IMG/VR virus record: IMGVR_UViG_3300032333_000142
Location: 1 to 38,083 of that record
DNA length: 38,083 nt
DNA from: a virus
Reading direction: 5' to 3' (one strand)
The translations under genes were made by a program, and so were the position numbers. Position 1 is the first letter of the stretch, and each line of letters begins with the position of its first letter. Under the pieces are notes generated by a model that did not search any database, was not told where the DNA came from, and was given only the letters and a program-made list of their open reading frames with translations. Positions 28,455 to 36,174 of this stretch are shown here, piece by piece.

Positions 28455-30257
28455 ATGAATGATTTTGATATATTTGGTCAAATAAATAAAGAACTAATTG
28501 ACTTCAAACAAAATAAGATTTTTATCGCTGGAACTCAGCAAGATACTGGGAGATATTTGGGTAAAGAACAAAAAGGATATTACTTTGGTCAATCAGAAAC
28601 TCTTAACTTAATAGATTTATATTACAATTCTAAGTTTGAAACAGGAATAAAAGATTCTGAAGGTCAAAGAAAATTATTCTTGAATATTTGTGCTTTCCGT
28701 TCTGATGTAGCAAGTAAGATGATAGATCTTGATACAAAGGATTTTATATTTATTCCTGATGAATCTAGTTCTAAATGGGGAGCTTGGTTTATCGGAAGAG
28801 AATTCAAAGATTGGGCTCGTAAGAATTACTTCGGTGAATTCATAAATGAATTGGTAGAAAACTTTCCTAAGTATGGAACTATAGTTGTAAAAAAGATTGG
28901 TAAAAGAGTAGAGCGTGTTCCTCTGAGGAATCTAGTGAACAAACAAGACGTGAAAACTCTTGAAGATAGTCCAGCAGTTATTGAAATCCACGAAGATATG
29001 AGTCTAGAAGATATGAGTAAATTTCCTGACTGGAATACTGACGGAATAGATCTAGAATTTGGCAAGACTACAACTGTGTATGAGAGATATGGTTTAGTGC
29101 CTGAGCCTTACTACAATAAACTCAAGGGATTACCTATAGATAATAAAAGCAAAAAGAATGTTCGCTGTGTAATCATTTCAACCTGTACTGAAAAAGCTGG
29201 TCAAAAAGATAGTTTTACTGGATCAGTTTTATTCTGTGAAAAGATAAAGAAACTTCCTTATGAAGAAGTTCACTGGAAGAAACAAGATGGAAGATGGCTT
29301 GGTATTGGTGAAGTAGAAAATCAATTTGAAAATCAGATTGCTAGAAATATGCTTACTAATTTACGAAGACGTGCATTACTCTGGTCTTCTAAAAAGATAT
29401 TCCAATCTCCTGATGATAATATTGCAAAGAATCTTATTCGTGATGTGAAAGATGGAGATGTATTGAAGATCCTTCCAAATGGAAACATAACTCAAGTAGA
29501 TATGGCTTCCAGACAAACTGGTGAATTCGGAACTGCTGAACAAGTATGGGAAACAAACTCTGATCAGAAATCATTTACTTACGAAGTTGCAACTGGTGAA
29601 TCATTGCCTTCTGGTACTCCATTTAGACTCGGAGTTGTTATGACTAACGCTGTGAATTCACATTTCAAACTAAAGAAACAAAAACTTGGTTTATTCTTGA
29701 AACGTTTAACTGTAGAGCAAGTCTTTGAAATATTTAAAGAGGAAAATAATAAAGAACACGTTATAACTTTGTTCGGAAACGAAGAAGGTATCCAGAATCT
29801 AAAGAAAGTTGCTTCAGTTATTGAGTTCAATAAGAGAATATTTGAGTGGTCTTTGACTGATGGAGATGATTTACCTGATTTTACTTTAGTAAAGAGCTTA
29901 ATTGAGGATCAATTCAAGAAAAAGTCTCACTTATTCATAACTATACCTGATAAATACTACGATTTCATAAAACATCACGTAGAATTGACCCTAACTGGAG
30001 AAGAAATAGATATACAGAGCAAAATTGAGACTTATAAGACACTATATCAATCAATGGTACAAACTGGAGACCCTAGAGCAGAACAGGTCTTAGATCTTAT
30101 ATTTGGACTTACTGGAGACACCCTAGAAGCTATTCTCGGACCGAAACCACAGCCTCAGCTTCCTCAAGGAGCTCCACAGGGGGCACAGCCTAGTCCTATG
30201 GGAATGAATCAATTAGCAATGAATAACGCACCTCAAGGTGCAGGACAACCAATGTAA
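28455..30257 (+). CDS. Portal protein
   Basis: A 600-residue protein directly after TerL, the usual portal position. The mixed alpha/beta body includes the wing-like DRLY-type segment (LPYEEVHWKKQDGRWLGIGEVENQFENQIARNMLTNLRRRALLW), which matches the stem/wing region of podovirus portals. The C-terminus is a Pro/Gln/Gly-rich tail (PQPQLPQGAPQGAQPSPMG). It forms the dodecameric DNA channel at one capsid vertex. The assignment rests on size, position and this segment. Confidence 0.85.
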   Translation: MNDFDIFGQINKELIDFKQNKIFIAGTQQDTGRYLGKEQKGYYFGQSETLNLIDLYYNSKFETGIKDSEGQRKLFLNICAFRSDVASKMIDLDTKDFIFIPDESSSKWGAWFIGREFKDWARKNYFGEFINELVENFPKYGTIVVKKIGKRVERVPLRNLVNKQDVKTLEDSPAVIEIHEDMSLEDMSKFPDWNTDGIDLEFGKTTTVYERYGLVPEPYYNKLKGLPIDNKSKKNVRCVIISTCTEKAGQKDSFTGSVLFCEKIKKLPYEEVHWKKQDGRWLGIGEVENQFENQIARNMLTNLRRRALLWSSKKIFQSPDDNIAKNLIRDVKDGDVLKILPNGNITQVDMASRQTGEFGTAEQVWETNSDQKSFTYEVATGESLPSGTPFRLGVVMTNAVNSHFKLKKQKLGLFLKRLTVEQVFEIFKEENNKEHVITLFGNEEGIQNLKKVASVIEFNKRIFEWSLTDGDDLPDFTLVKSLIEDQFKKKSHLFITIPDKYYDFIKHHVELTLTGEEIDIQSKIETYKTLYQSMVQTGDPRAEQVLDLIFGLTGDTLEAILGPKPQPQLPQGAPQGAQPSPMGMNQLAMNNAPQGAGQPM

Positions 30258-30487
30258 TGGATAAATACGGAGCATTTTTAGAACAATTAGCAAAGACAGA
30301 CACAGGTTCAACGCTTATAAGTTATTTGAAAGCTGTAGAAATACATTATGCTGACATAAGAAACTTAAATGGAGTTCCAGCAGATGTACGTATTGATGCC
30401 TTAAAGATTTTTAGGGAAACATTATTAGATAAGTTGTTATTGCTGTCAGGAGAAATAGATCCTCCAGATGGTGATGAATATCATTAA
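30257..30487 (+). CDS. Small helical protein after portal
   Basis: A 76-residue mostly helical protein (FLEQLAKTDTGSTLISYLKAVEIHYADI) with an acidic C-terminus. TAATG overlap with the portal gene. It may be a head-assembly accessory; no family is recognised. Confidence 0.62.
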   Translation: MDKYGAFLEQLAKTDTGSTLISYLKAVEIHYADIRNLNGVPADVRIDALKIFRETLLDKLLLLSGEIDPPDGDEYH

Positions 30488-30488
30488 G

Positions 30489-30527
30489 ATGAAAAAAGGA
30501 GGAAAAAAGGGTGGAAAAAAGTGTTAG
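30489..30527 (+). CDS. Possible 12-residue Lys/Gly microprotein
   Basis: A tiny ORF one base after the previous stop encodes MKKGGKKGGKKC. The strict KKGG repetition and terminal Cys are visible, and the reading frame is free of overlap. Similar very short Lys/Gly peptides have been seen between phage head genes, but this one is unproven. It may instead be a leader or a non-coding purine-rich tract. Confidence 0.35.
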   Translation: MKKGGKKGGKKC

Positions 30528-30538
30528 GTTAGTATCTT

Positions 30539-30586
30539 CTTGCTTCTTATCCATATGGGAAGCAAGGTGATGCCCATCATAGCATC
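30539..30586 (+). other. Two tandem hairpins between the portal and scaffold genes
   Basis: First hairpin: CTTGCTTC (30539-30546) with GAAGCAAG (30559-30566), 8 bp perfect, loop carrying the palindrome CCATATGG (30551-30558). Second: GATGC (30569-30573) with GCATC (30582-30586). There is no U-tract, so they are not simple terminators. The remaining 53 bases to ATG 30640 show nothing I can name. Confidence 0.5.
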
Positions 30587-30639
30587 AATTATTAAGAGTA
30601 TCGTTACTCACCATTAACGTTTAACCCAATTATCATTTT

Positions 30640-31179
30640 ATGGATAATCAAAATGAAGAAGACTCTATCATTGATGTAGGAGGAGAGGAAGAAAATACAT
30701 CCGAGTCCGCAGAGGACACAGGTTTTGAGGAGGAAGAGGAGTTGCCTGAAGAGGAAACTATAACTCTTCCAAAGAAGAAGTTCACTTCTATGCAACGCAA
30801 AGCTATGGGCTACGATGCATTAAAGAGCAAAAAATTACCAACTAAAGGAGGTTCTTATGATGAGGAAGTCGTTCAAACTGTGAGAAAGCTTGAAGTAGCG
30901 GAGCAGAAGCGACAGTTCGGATTTGAAAACAACTTATCACCTCAAGAAACCGATATGATTTTCAAGTTTACCAATGGTAAACCAACAAAAGAAGTATTGG
31001 ATAATCCATTCGTTAAGAGTGGACTTGAAGGACTAAGAGCAACAAAGCGAATTGAAAGCAATACTCCGTCATCCAATTCTAGGTCTCCAATCTTTCAGGG
31101 AAAGAAATTTGAAGATTTAGATCCTTCGGAATTAAAAAAATCTTACGAGGAAGCTGGTAAGAAATTCCAAGTAATCTAA
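30640..31179 (+). CDS. Putative scaffolding/capsid assembly protein
   Basis: A 179-residue protein with a very acidic N-terminus (residues 1-44, Glu-rich), a basic middle (LPKKKFTSMQRK), then charged helices to the C-terminus (ELKKSYEEAGKKF). Acidic helical proteins between portal and capsid genes are usually scaffolds, needed for assembly and absent from mature heads. There is no protease gene, so scaffold release would be by exit, as in P22. Function is inferred from position and composition. Confidence 0.72.
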   Translation: MDNQNEEDSIIDVGGEEENTSESAEDTGFEEEEELPEEETITLPKKKFTSMQRKAMGYDALKSKKLPTKGGSYDEEVVQTVRKLEVAEQKRQFGFENNLSPQETDMIFKFTNGKPTKEVLDNPFVKSGLEGLRATKRIESNTPSSNSRSPIFQGKKFEDLDPSELKKSYEEAGKKFQVI

Positions 31180-31213
31180 ACTTAGAAAAATTGTTCCTTG
31201 AAAACTTACTAAC

Positions 31214-32179
31214 GTGAAATCATTATTCAAATTACTAAAGTTTAACTTTGCTGTTACAACTGATCCATTTACAGCTACAGACCTTGCTGGGTTTATTAGC
31301 GAGTACTGGACTCCTATTGTAAACAACAAAACCTTTGATGATACTGTTCTAGCGAACTTCATCACTGACTTGTCTATGTTTGCTACTGCTGGAAGTGATA
31401 TATTCCACGTACCGAATCTCTACACCAACGCTTTGACTGTTTCAACACAATCAACTCAAGGTGCAGAAATCACAACTGCTGGTCCTGCTCAAACTGATAC
31501 AACTTTGACTATCAATACTCACAAATATGTTTCATACATTATTGGTGATAAGGATATGGTTCAAATTGCATCTAAGTATGACGTTTCAGCAGAGTACGCT
31601 AAACAAGCACGTGGCTTGTTAGCAGACGCATTAGAAGCTGACATCGCTGGTTTATGGTCATCTTTGACTACAAACGCAATCGGAGACACTGCAACAGTTC
31701 TATCTGATGCAGAAATCCGAGCAGGATTGTATGCTATGGAAAATGGTAAGTACAAACTTTCAGAATGTGCTTTCTTCTTCCATCCGTATATCTTCTGGGA
31801 GCAATTACACGCTATCACTAAGTACTACCAGCAATATTCTGTTGGTCCAGCTACTTCTGGTGGTCCAGTACGAACTGGTAACTTCTCTTCAGATGGTTAC
31901 GTTCTAAACCAAAAGGGATTCCTTTACGGAGTACCTGTTTACACTACTACTAACATCGTTTCTGGACTTCAAACATACCGAAACTTGCTCCTTCACAAGA
32001 GTGCTTTCGGATTTGCTGTTCAAACAATGGGTGGTGGAAATAAGGTTCGTGCAACTGTAACTCACGAAAATAGAAACATTGGCTGGTTAGCTGTTGTTGA
32101 TATTATCTACGGAGTTGGAGTTCTACGTGAACCTGCTGGTGTTCTTCTAAACGGATCTAGTGCCTTTATCGGTTCATAG
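31214..32179 (+). CDS. Major capsid protein (HK97-like fold)
   Basis: A 321-residue protein. The N-arm, the central beta segment with GDKDMVQIASKYDVSAEYAKQARGLLADALEADIAGLW (~116-153), and the C-terminal beta segment (GWLAVVDIIYGVGVLREPAGVLL) form the pattern of HK97-fold coats of podoviruses. It is followed by a strong terminator, as expected for a highly expressed gene. The start is GTG 31214; no ATG fits upstream. The assignment rests on position, length and pattern, not a catalytic motif. Confidence 0.85.
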   Translation: MKSLFKLLKFNFAVTTDPFTATDLAGFISEYWTPIVNNKTFDDTVLANFITDLSMFATAGSDIFHVPNLYTNALTVSTQSTQGAEITTAGPAQTDTTLTINTHKYVSYIIGDKDMVQIASKYDVSAEYAKQARGLLADALEADIAGLWSSLTTNAIGDTATVLSDAEIRAGLYAMENGKYKLSECAFFFHPYIFWEQLHAITKYYQQYSVGPATSGGPVRTGNFSSDGYVLNQKGFLYGVPVYTTTNIVSGLQTYRNLLLHKSAFGFAVQTMGGGNKVRATVTHENRNIGWLAVVDIIYGVGVLREPAGVLLNGSSAFIGS

Positions 32180-32197
32180 TTCTAGTTTTCAACAGAG

Positions 32198-32230
32198 AGA
32201 CCTTGCATTTACTTGCAGGGTCTTTTTGTT
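32198..32230 (+). terminator. Strong intrinsic terminator after the capsid gene
   Basis: A 10-bp stem (32198-32207 with 32214-32223, one G-U pair) with a 6-base loop, followed by TTTTGTTTGTTTT. It lies 18 bases past the capsid stop. The -35 box and spacer of the next promoter lie within it. Confidence 0.92.
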
Positions 32231-32241
32231 TGTTTTATAAT
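32213..32241 (+). promoter_or_regulatory. Promoter fused to the capsid terminator, leaderless start at 32248
   Basis: TATAAT (32236-32241) has TTGCAG (32213-32218) 17 bases upstream, the latter inside the terminator's 3' arm. Six bases to ATG 32248 predict a leaderless mRNA. This rules out an earlier in-frame TTG at 32203 as start. Confidence 0.72.
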
Positions 32242-32247
32242 GTATGT

Positions 32248-32616
32248 ATGCAATTTCCAACACCAGATCCTAAGCCATTAATTGCTGGGATGTCTGAAAA
32301 ACCTCCAGAACAAGCAGAGCGAATTTACTTCTTTCAAAGAAGTGATAATTCTGTCATTGCAGTTAAGGAAGCTGAGGCTTGGAATTTATATACTAAAAAA
32401 CAACAGATACTTGGGAAACATAAAAGGAATGATTTTGAATTAATTGGAACAGGTGATGGAGTGATATTCCAGAAATCAGTCTGGGATGCTAAAGAAGCTG
32501 GTAAGACTGATATTAAATTGGCTCAAGATATTATACGCAAAGGACAGAATGACGAATTAGAATCTTGTAGAGGTAGGATAATCCCTCCTCGTAATATGGA
32601 TACAATATCAATGTAA
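32248..32616 (+). CDS. Hypothetical protein after the capsid gene
   Basis: A 122-residue protein with a beta-rich middle (RIYFFQRSDNSVIAVKEAEAWNLYTKKQQILGK), a basic helix and a C-terminus with PPRNMDTISM. TAATG overlap with the next gene. No family is recognised. Position suggests a head or DNA-related accessory protein. Confidence 0.65.
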   Translation: MQFPTPDPKPLIAGMSEKPPEQAERIYFFQRSDNSVIAVKEAEAWNLYTKKQQILGKHKRNDFELIGTGDGVIFQKSVWDAKEAGKTDIKLAQDIIRKGQNDELESCRGRIIPPRNMDTISM

Positions 32617-33050
32617 TGTTTACACGTGAATCAATTTCAAAAGAATTAAAACGTATTCAAGACTCTGTGCCTAAGATGCTCAGGGAGAATACTTTGAGTG
32701 AAGTTAAAAAAACTCCTGAGATGGAAATGGTTTTTCAAAGAGCTTTAGAGTCTCCAGATATTACAACTGAAAAGAAAGATCAGATAAGAAACCTTTTAGC
32801 GAGTGGAAGATTCTCAAAGACTAAGATCATAGAGAATTACAAAGTGGCTAAGATGAGAGATGAGTATGTGCAAAGAGAAATAAGTAAATCGGTGAAAGCT
32901 GGTCGGTTGCCGACAAAAAAGAAATTAAAAGAATTAAAAATATTTGAATTAGATGGAAAAGATAACATATCTAAAGAAGTGGAGAGACAAATTACAGGAG
33001 ACAATCTGGGAAAGGGAAGTGTTTCTAGCGATGAAACGAGCAGATCCTGA
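32616..33050 (+). CDS. Hypothetical basic helical protein
   Basis: A 144-residue basic, helical protein (MLRENTLSEVKKTPEMEMVFQRALESP, YVQREISKSVKAGRLPTKKKLKEL). It has one-base overlap with the gene upstream, and its last 98 bases overlap the gene at 32953 in another frame. No family is recognised. Confidence 0.6.
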   Translation: MFTRESISKELKRIQDSVPKMLRENTLSEVKKTPEMEMVFQRALESPDITTEKKDQIRNLLASGRFSKTKIIENYKVAKMRDEYVQREISKSVKAGRLPTKKKLKELKIFELDGKDNISKEVERQITGDNLGKGSVSSDETSRS

Positions 33051-33147
33051 AGCTAAGAAGGATTCTATTGATGCCCTTATATTTAATAACAATCAAGATA
33101 TAAAATTGAGAGATTTCATTGATGAACAAATTCAAGATAGTAACTAA
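32953..33147 (+). CDS. Small hypothetical protein with long overlap
   Basis: A 64-residue charged helical protein (WRDKLQETIWEREVFLAMKRADPEAKKDSIDALIF). Its first 98 bases overlap 32616-33050 in another frame and its last 26 overlap the HExxH gene. Protein-like composition after 33050 supports coding. A stop (TAG 32950) directly before ATG rules out a longer N-terminus. Confidence 0.5.
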   Translation: MEKITYLKKWRDKLQETIWEREVFLAMKRADPEAKKDSIDALIFNNNQDIKLRDFIDEQIQDSN

Positions 33148-33403
33148 AGAACCTTTCTGGTGGTCTATCACAGGTAAAAAATGGGGAGATGTCGCTATGA
33201 CATTCGGTAATGTTATTTATTGCAGGGCTGACAAACTTACACCTGATGTTTTAGCACACGAAATGGTTCATTTGAAACAGCATAAGTATTCTAAACTATA
33301 TGCTTTTTATATCTTAATAAGGTCTTCCTTGAATCATAAGTTTCACGATAAACTTGAGTTAGAAGCAACTACGGAGCAGTTTAAAGTCAAAAACAATATA
33401 TGA
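33122..33403 (+). CDS. Small zincin-like metallopeptidase candidate (HExxH)
   Basis: A 93-residue protein. LAHEMVHLKQHKYSKLYAFYILIRSSLNHKFHDKLELEAT carries HExxH (HEMVH) and a downstream Glu in ELEAT as the possible third metal ligand, the layout of small zincins. No signal peptide. It may process a virion protein or act on host protein. It overlaps the first glycosyltransferase by four bases (ATGA), tying it to the glycan cassette transcript. Catalysis is inferred. Confidence 0.75.
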   Translation: MNKFKIVTKEPFWWSITGKKWGDVAMTFGNVIYCRADKLTPDVLAHEMVHLKQHKYSKLYAFYILIRSSLNHKFHDKLELEATTEQFKVKNNI

Positions 33404-34143
33404 AAATCGTAGGAACTATGGTTTGCGGACCAAATGAGAAATATTTAGAGAAATCTCTGCAAGAATTTGCTAGATTGTGCGATACCGCTATAATTGCTAC
33501 AAACAATGCAGACGAAATTACCAAAAAACTTATTGAGAGCTTTGGATTCACACATTATGAAGATGACAGAGAATGGGGAATCTATCAGCCTGACATTAAA
33601 ACTGACTTACTTAAAAGAGCAGGAGAATTCCAGCCAGACTGGATCGTTGCATTGGATTCTGACGAGGTCTTTGCTCCAGAATTCACTAGGTCAGAAGCAG
33701 AACATCTCGCAAGTGGAGAAGAAATAGCTTATTACTTCTTAGTAGTTAATTTATACAATGATGAAGATCATTTTGCTCACTCAACTGGTATTCAACGCTT
33801 TTGGAACATTCGTTTTTATAAATATTTACCGCAATATGGATTGCAGTTTCAAAGAAAAAGTTTGCATTGTGGTCTCGCTCCTCCTATTGCTTATAAGTAC
33901 GGCTGGAATGCTCCTTATTATCTCATCCATTATGGATTGATGCTTCCAGAAGATAGAGAAAGGAAGCGACTAAGGTATCAGAAGTATGATCCTAATAAGA
34001 AATTTAAAGCTGGAACTTACTACGATGAATTAGGTCAAGAATTACCTATGAGGAAATTAGATAGAGAAGGTCTTTTACTAAAACTTAAAGAGAGTAAAGA
34101 AACTCAAATTAGAAAAACTCCAAAATTACCTGACAATATATGA
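33400..34143 (+). CDS. Glycosyltransferase, GT-A type (family 2-like)
   Basis: A 247-residue protein. N-terminal strand MKIVGTMVCGPNEKYLEKSL, then WIVALDSDEVFAPEF with a DxD metal-binding motif D86-S-D88. HYGLMLPEDRERKRLRYQKYDP is a C-terminal motif recurring in this group of phage and bacterial GTs. It transfers a sugar from a nucleotide donor to an unknown acceptor. First GT of the cassette; overlaps HExxH gene and next GT by four bases each. Confidence 0.88.
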   Translation: MKIVGTMVCGPNEKYLEKSLQEFARLCDTAIIATNNADEITKKLIESFGFTHYEDDREWGIYQPDIKTDLLKRAGEFQPDWIVALDSDEVFAPEFTRSEAEHLASGEEIAYYFLVVNLYNDEDHFAHSTGIQRFWNIRFYKYLPQYGLQFQRKSLHCGLAPPIAYKYGWNAPYYLIHYGLMLPEDRERKRLRYQKYDPNKKFKAGTYYDELGQELPMRKLDREGLLLKLKESKETQIRKTPKLPDNI

Positions 34144-35006
34144 AACTTTTAATCATTGGAAAATTTATTAAACTACACGATGAGGAATACATTGCTCGTT
34201 CATTTGAAATGCTTGGAGTGGAAGTCAGGAGAGTCAGTGAAAAATTATCAACTTTTGAGACTATAGAAAATATAGAGTACTTCCAGCCTGACTATATTCT
34301 CTGGACTAAACTTAAGGTAGGTGAACCAGCTAAATTGAGAGATTATTGCAGAAAGTATAAAACTATTTGCTGGGTTTTTGATTTATATTTTGATTATCAC
34401 AGAGAATTGAAGCTAAATTCACCAGCTTTTACTGCTGACTATGTATTTACAACTGATGGAGGACACGATACAGAGTTCAAGGCTAAGGGAATCAATCATA
34501 ACTGTGTTAGACAGGGTATTTATGCTCCTGAATGTCAGTATTCTATAGATAACCCAGTGTATGATGTGGTTTTTATAGGCTCAGAGAACCCTTATTACCC
34601 TGAACGGACCAGATTTATGGATAAACTATCTCTAGATTATAACTTTAAGTGGTTTGGAAGATATAGCACAAATGAGATACGAGGCTTACCTTTAAATGAA
34701 TTATATTCTCAGACTAAAATAGTAGTTGGGGATAGTGTTTATTCTCCTCATTACTGGAGCAATAGAGTTGTGGAGACTTTAGGGCGTGGTGGATTTTTAA
34801 TACATAGAGAAGTAGAAGGACTGAAAGAAGTCTATCCTGATTTGGTTACTTACGATGGAACTTATGATGATCTGATGAAAAAGATTGATTACTATCTAGC
34901 TCACGAAGATGAGAGAAGAGAAATTATTAAAAAGAATTTTGAAAGAGTACGAGATTATTATACAATGGATAAACAATGTCAAAAACTATTAAATTACATT
35001 TCATAG
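34140..35006 (+). CDS. Glycosyltransferase, GT-B type (CgeB-like)
   Basis: A 288-residue protein with two Rossmann-like halves. The first contains DYILWTKLKVGEPAKLRDYCRKYKTICWVFD, the second VYDVVFIGSENPYYPERTRFMDKL and then SNRVVETLGRGGFLIHREVEGLKEVYPDLVTY, the nucleotide-sugar site of CgeB/GT4-like enzymes with its conserved E and GG turn. It is part of the cassette, with a 31-base overlap with the next GT. Confidence 0.86.
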   Translation: MKLLIIGKFIKLHDEEYIARSFEMLGVEVRRVSEKLSTFETIENIEYFQPDYILWTKLKVGEPAKLRDYCRKYKTICWVFDLYFDYHRELKLNSPAFTADYVFTTDGGHDTEFKAKGINHNCVRQGIYAPECQYSIDNPVYDVVFIGSENPYYPERTRFMDKLSLDYNFKWFGRYSTNEIRGLPLNELYSQTKIVVGDSVYSPHYWSNRVVETLGRGGFLIHREVEGLKEVYPDLVTYDGTYDDLMKKIDYYLAHEDERREIIKKNFERVRDYYTMDKQCQKLLNYIS

Positions 35007-35836
35007 AAAACTTTAGCGAAGGTGCTACTCAAAACCAATTTGAAGCTATCAATAAAATCTTTGAGCTGACTTCTCCAGAAGAATGCGATGTAATTTTTCT
35101 CGGATCAGTTGCCAAGCTTTCTTCAGCATTAGAACTCAAAAAACAATTTCCTGATAAGCCGATGGTAACTTATTGCTGGGATTATTATAAATGGGCTCAC
35201 GAAGGAAAGAACAGATCTTACTCTTGGGGAAAGTATGCTGACTTCTTAAAAGAGTGTGCTTTAGTTTTAGTGCCTTCAGATGGTCAGAAACTTAGACTAA
35301 AAGAATTACTGGGAATTAATGCTGTGGTCTGTGAATGCTCTGTAGATTTCTATGATCATAAATATAAAGTTATGGATAAAGGATATGTGCTAGATCCAGT
35401 CCGAGATTATCCAGAAGAGAATTTAGGCTGGGTGCAAAGAGCTTGTGAAGAGTTGGGAATTCACTATATCCACAGTGAGCACGGATTTACAGAAGAGCAA
35501 TTTAGAAAGTTGGTAGATGAGTGTACTTTTATGACTTGCGGTTACAGAGAAGCTTCAACTGGTGGATTATCTTTAATGGAAGGATTGTATAATGGGAAAA
35601 TATCTCTGGTATCAAACTCTCCATATATGGGAGCAAAGAATTATTTACAAGGCTTGGGTTTCTACTTTCAATATGATGATTTTAAAGATTTAAAAGAAAA
35701 GATAAAGGATCTTTGGGATAATAGATATAAGTTAGGTTTAAAAACAGCCAGAGGACATTGTGCGTATTTTACACACGAAGCTTTTGCTGATAGACTATAT
35801 AAAAACATCTTATGCGTACTAAACAAGAATTACTAG
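34976..35836 (+). CDS. Glycosyltransferase-like protein, GT-B type
   Basis: A 286-residue protein. LVLVPSDGQKLRLKELLGINAVVCECSVD marks the end of the first domain, and TCGYREASTGGLSLMEGLYNGKISLVSNSPYMGAKNYLQ carries the donor-site E...GL...EG...G pattern. It is short for GT4 but has both halves. It overlaps CgeB-like GT by 31 bases and the GNAT gene by 25. Confidence 0.82.
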   Translation: MSKTIKLHFIENFSEGATQNQFEAINKIFELTSPEECDVIFLGSVAKLSSALELKKQFPDKPMVTYCWDYYKWAHEGKNRSYSWGKYADFLKECALVLVPSDGQKLRLKELLGINAVVCECSVDFYDHKYKVMDKGYVLDPVRDYPEENLGWVQRACEELGIHYIHSEHGFTEEQFRKLVDECTFMTCGYREASTGGLSLMEGLYNGKISLVSNSPYMGAKNYLQGLGFYFQYDDFKDLKEKIKDLWDNRYKLGLKTARGHCAYFTHEAFADRLYKNILCVLNKNY

Positions 35837-36174
35837 ACCGACTTCGTACCTATAAGGGTGCTGAGTACATTTACACGAACAATGGTTATATTGCTTGGCA
35901 ATATTCCACAGGTGAAAACATTGAAATCATTTTTATTGAGTCTAAAGAAAAAGGGCTAGGTTATGGTAGAGAACTTGTAAAAGAAATGTGTAAGGTCATC
36001 AATCCATATTACAGTGTATTTGTTATGAGGTTAGCCTCAAACGAAGATGCTGGAAAATTCTACAGAGCTTTGGGGTTCAGAGAATATATTATTAGGGAAC
36101 TTTATAAAGGAGATGATACAATAATAGGTGTTATCCCTTTTGCAAAACTATGTCAAAACCTGTTGATAAAATAG
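35812..36174 (+). CDS. GNAT-family N-acetyltransferase
   Basis: A 120-residue acetyl-CoA-dependent acetyltransferase. Motif A is KGLGYGRELVKEM (~48-60), the CoA pyrophosphate loop, and NEDAGKFYRALGFRE is the family's C-terminal Y-x-x-x-G-F motif. Inside a glycan cassette with an aminotransferase it could N-acetylate the amino-sugar, though sugar acetyltransferases are more often of other folds. It overlaps neighbours by about 25 bases on both sides. Confidence 0.87.
   Translation: MRTKQELLDRLRTYKGAEYIYTNNGYIAWQYSTGENIEIIFIESKEKGLGYGRELVKEMCKVINPYYSVFVMRLASNEDAGKFYRALGFREYIIRELYKGDDTIIGVIPFAKLCQNLLIK

Noticed and set aside
32915-32921. A-AAA-AAG slippery heptamer in the correct frame of the gene at 32616, suggesting -1 frameshifting
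   Set aside because: The -1 frame meets a stop after about eight codons and does not join the 32953 frame, which is +1. No useful product results.
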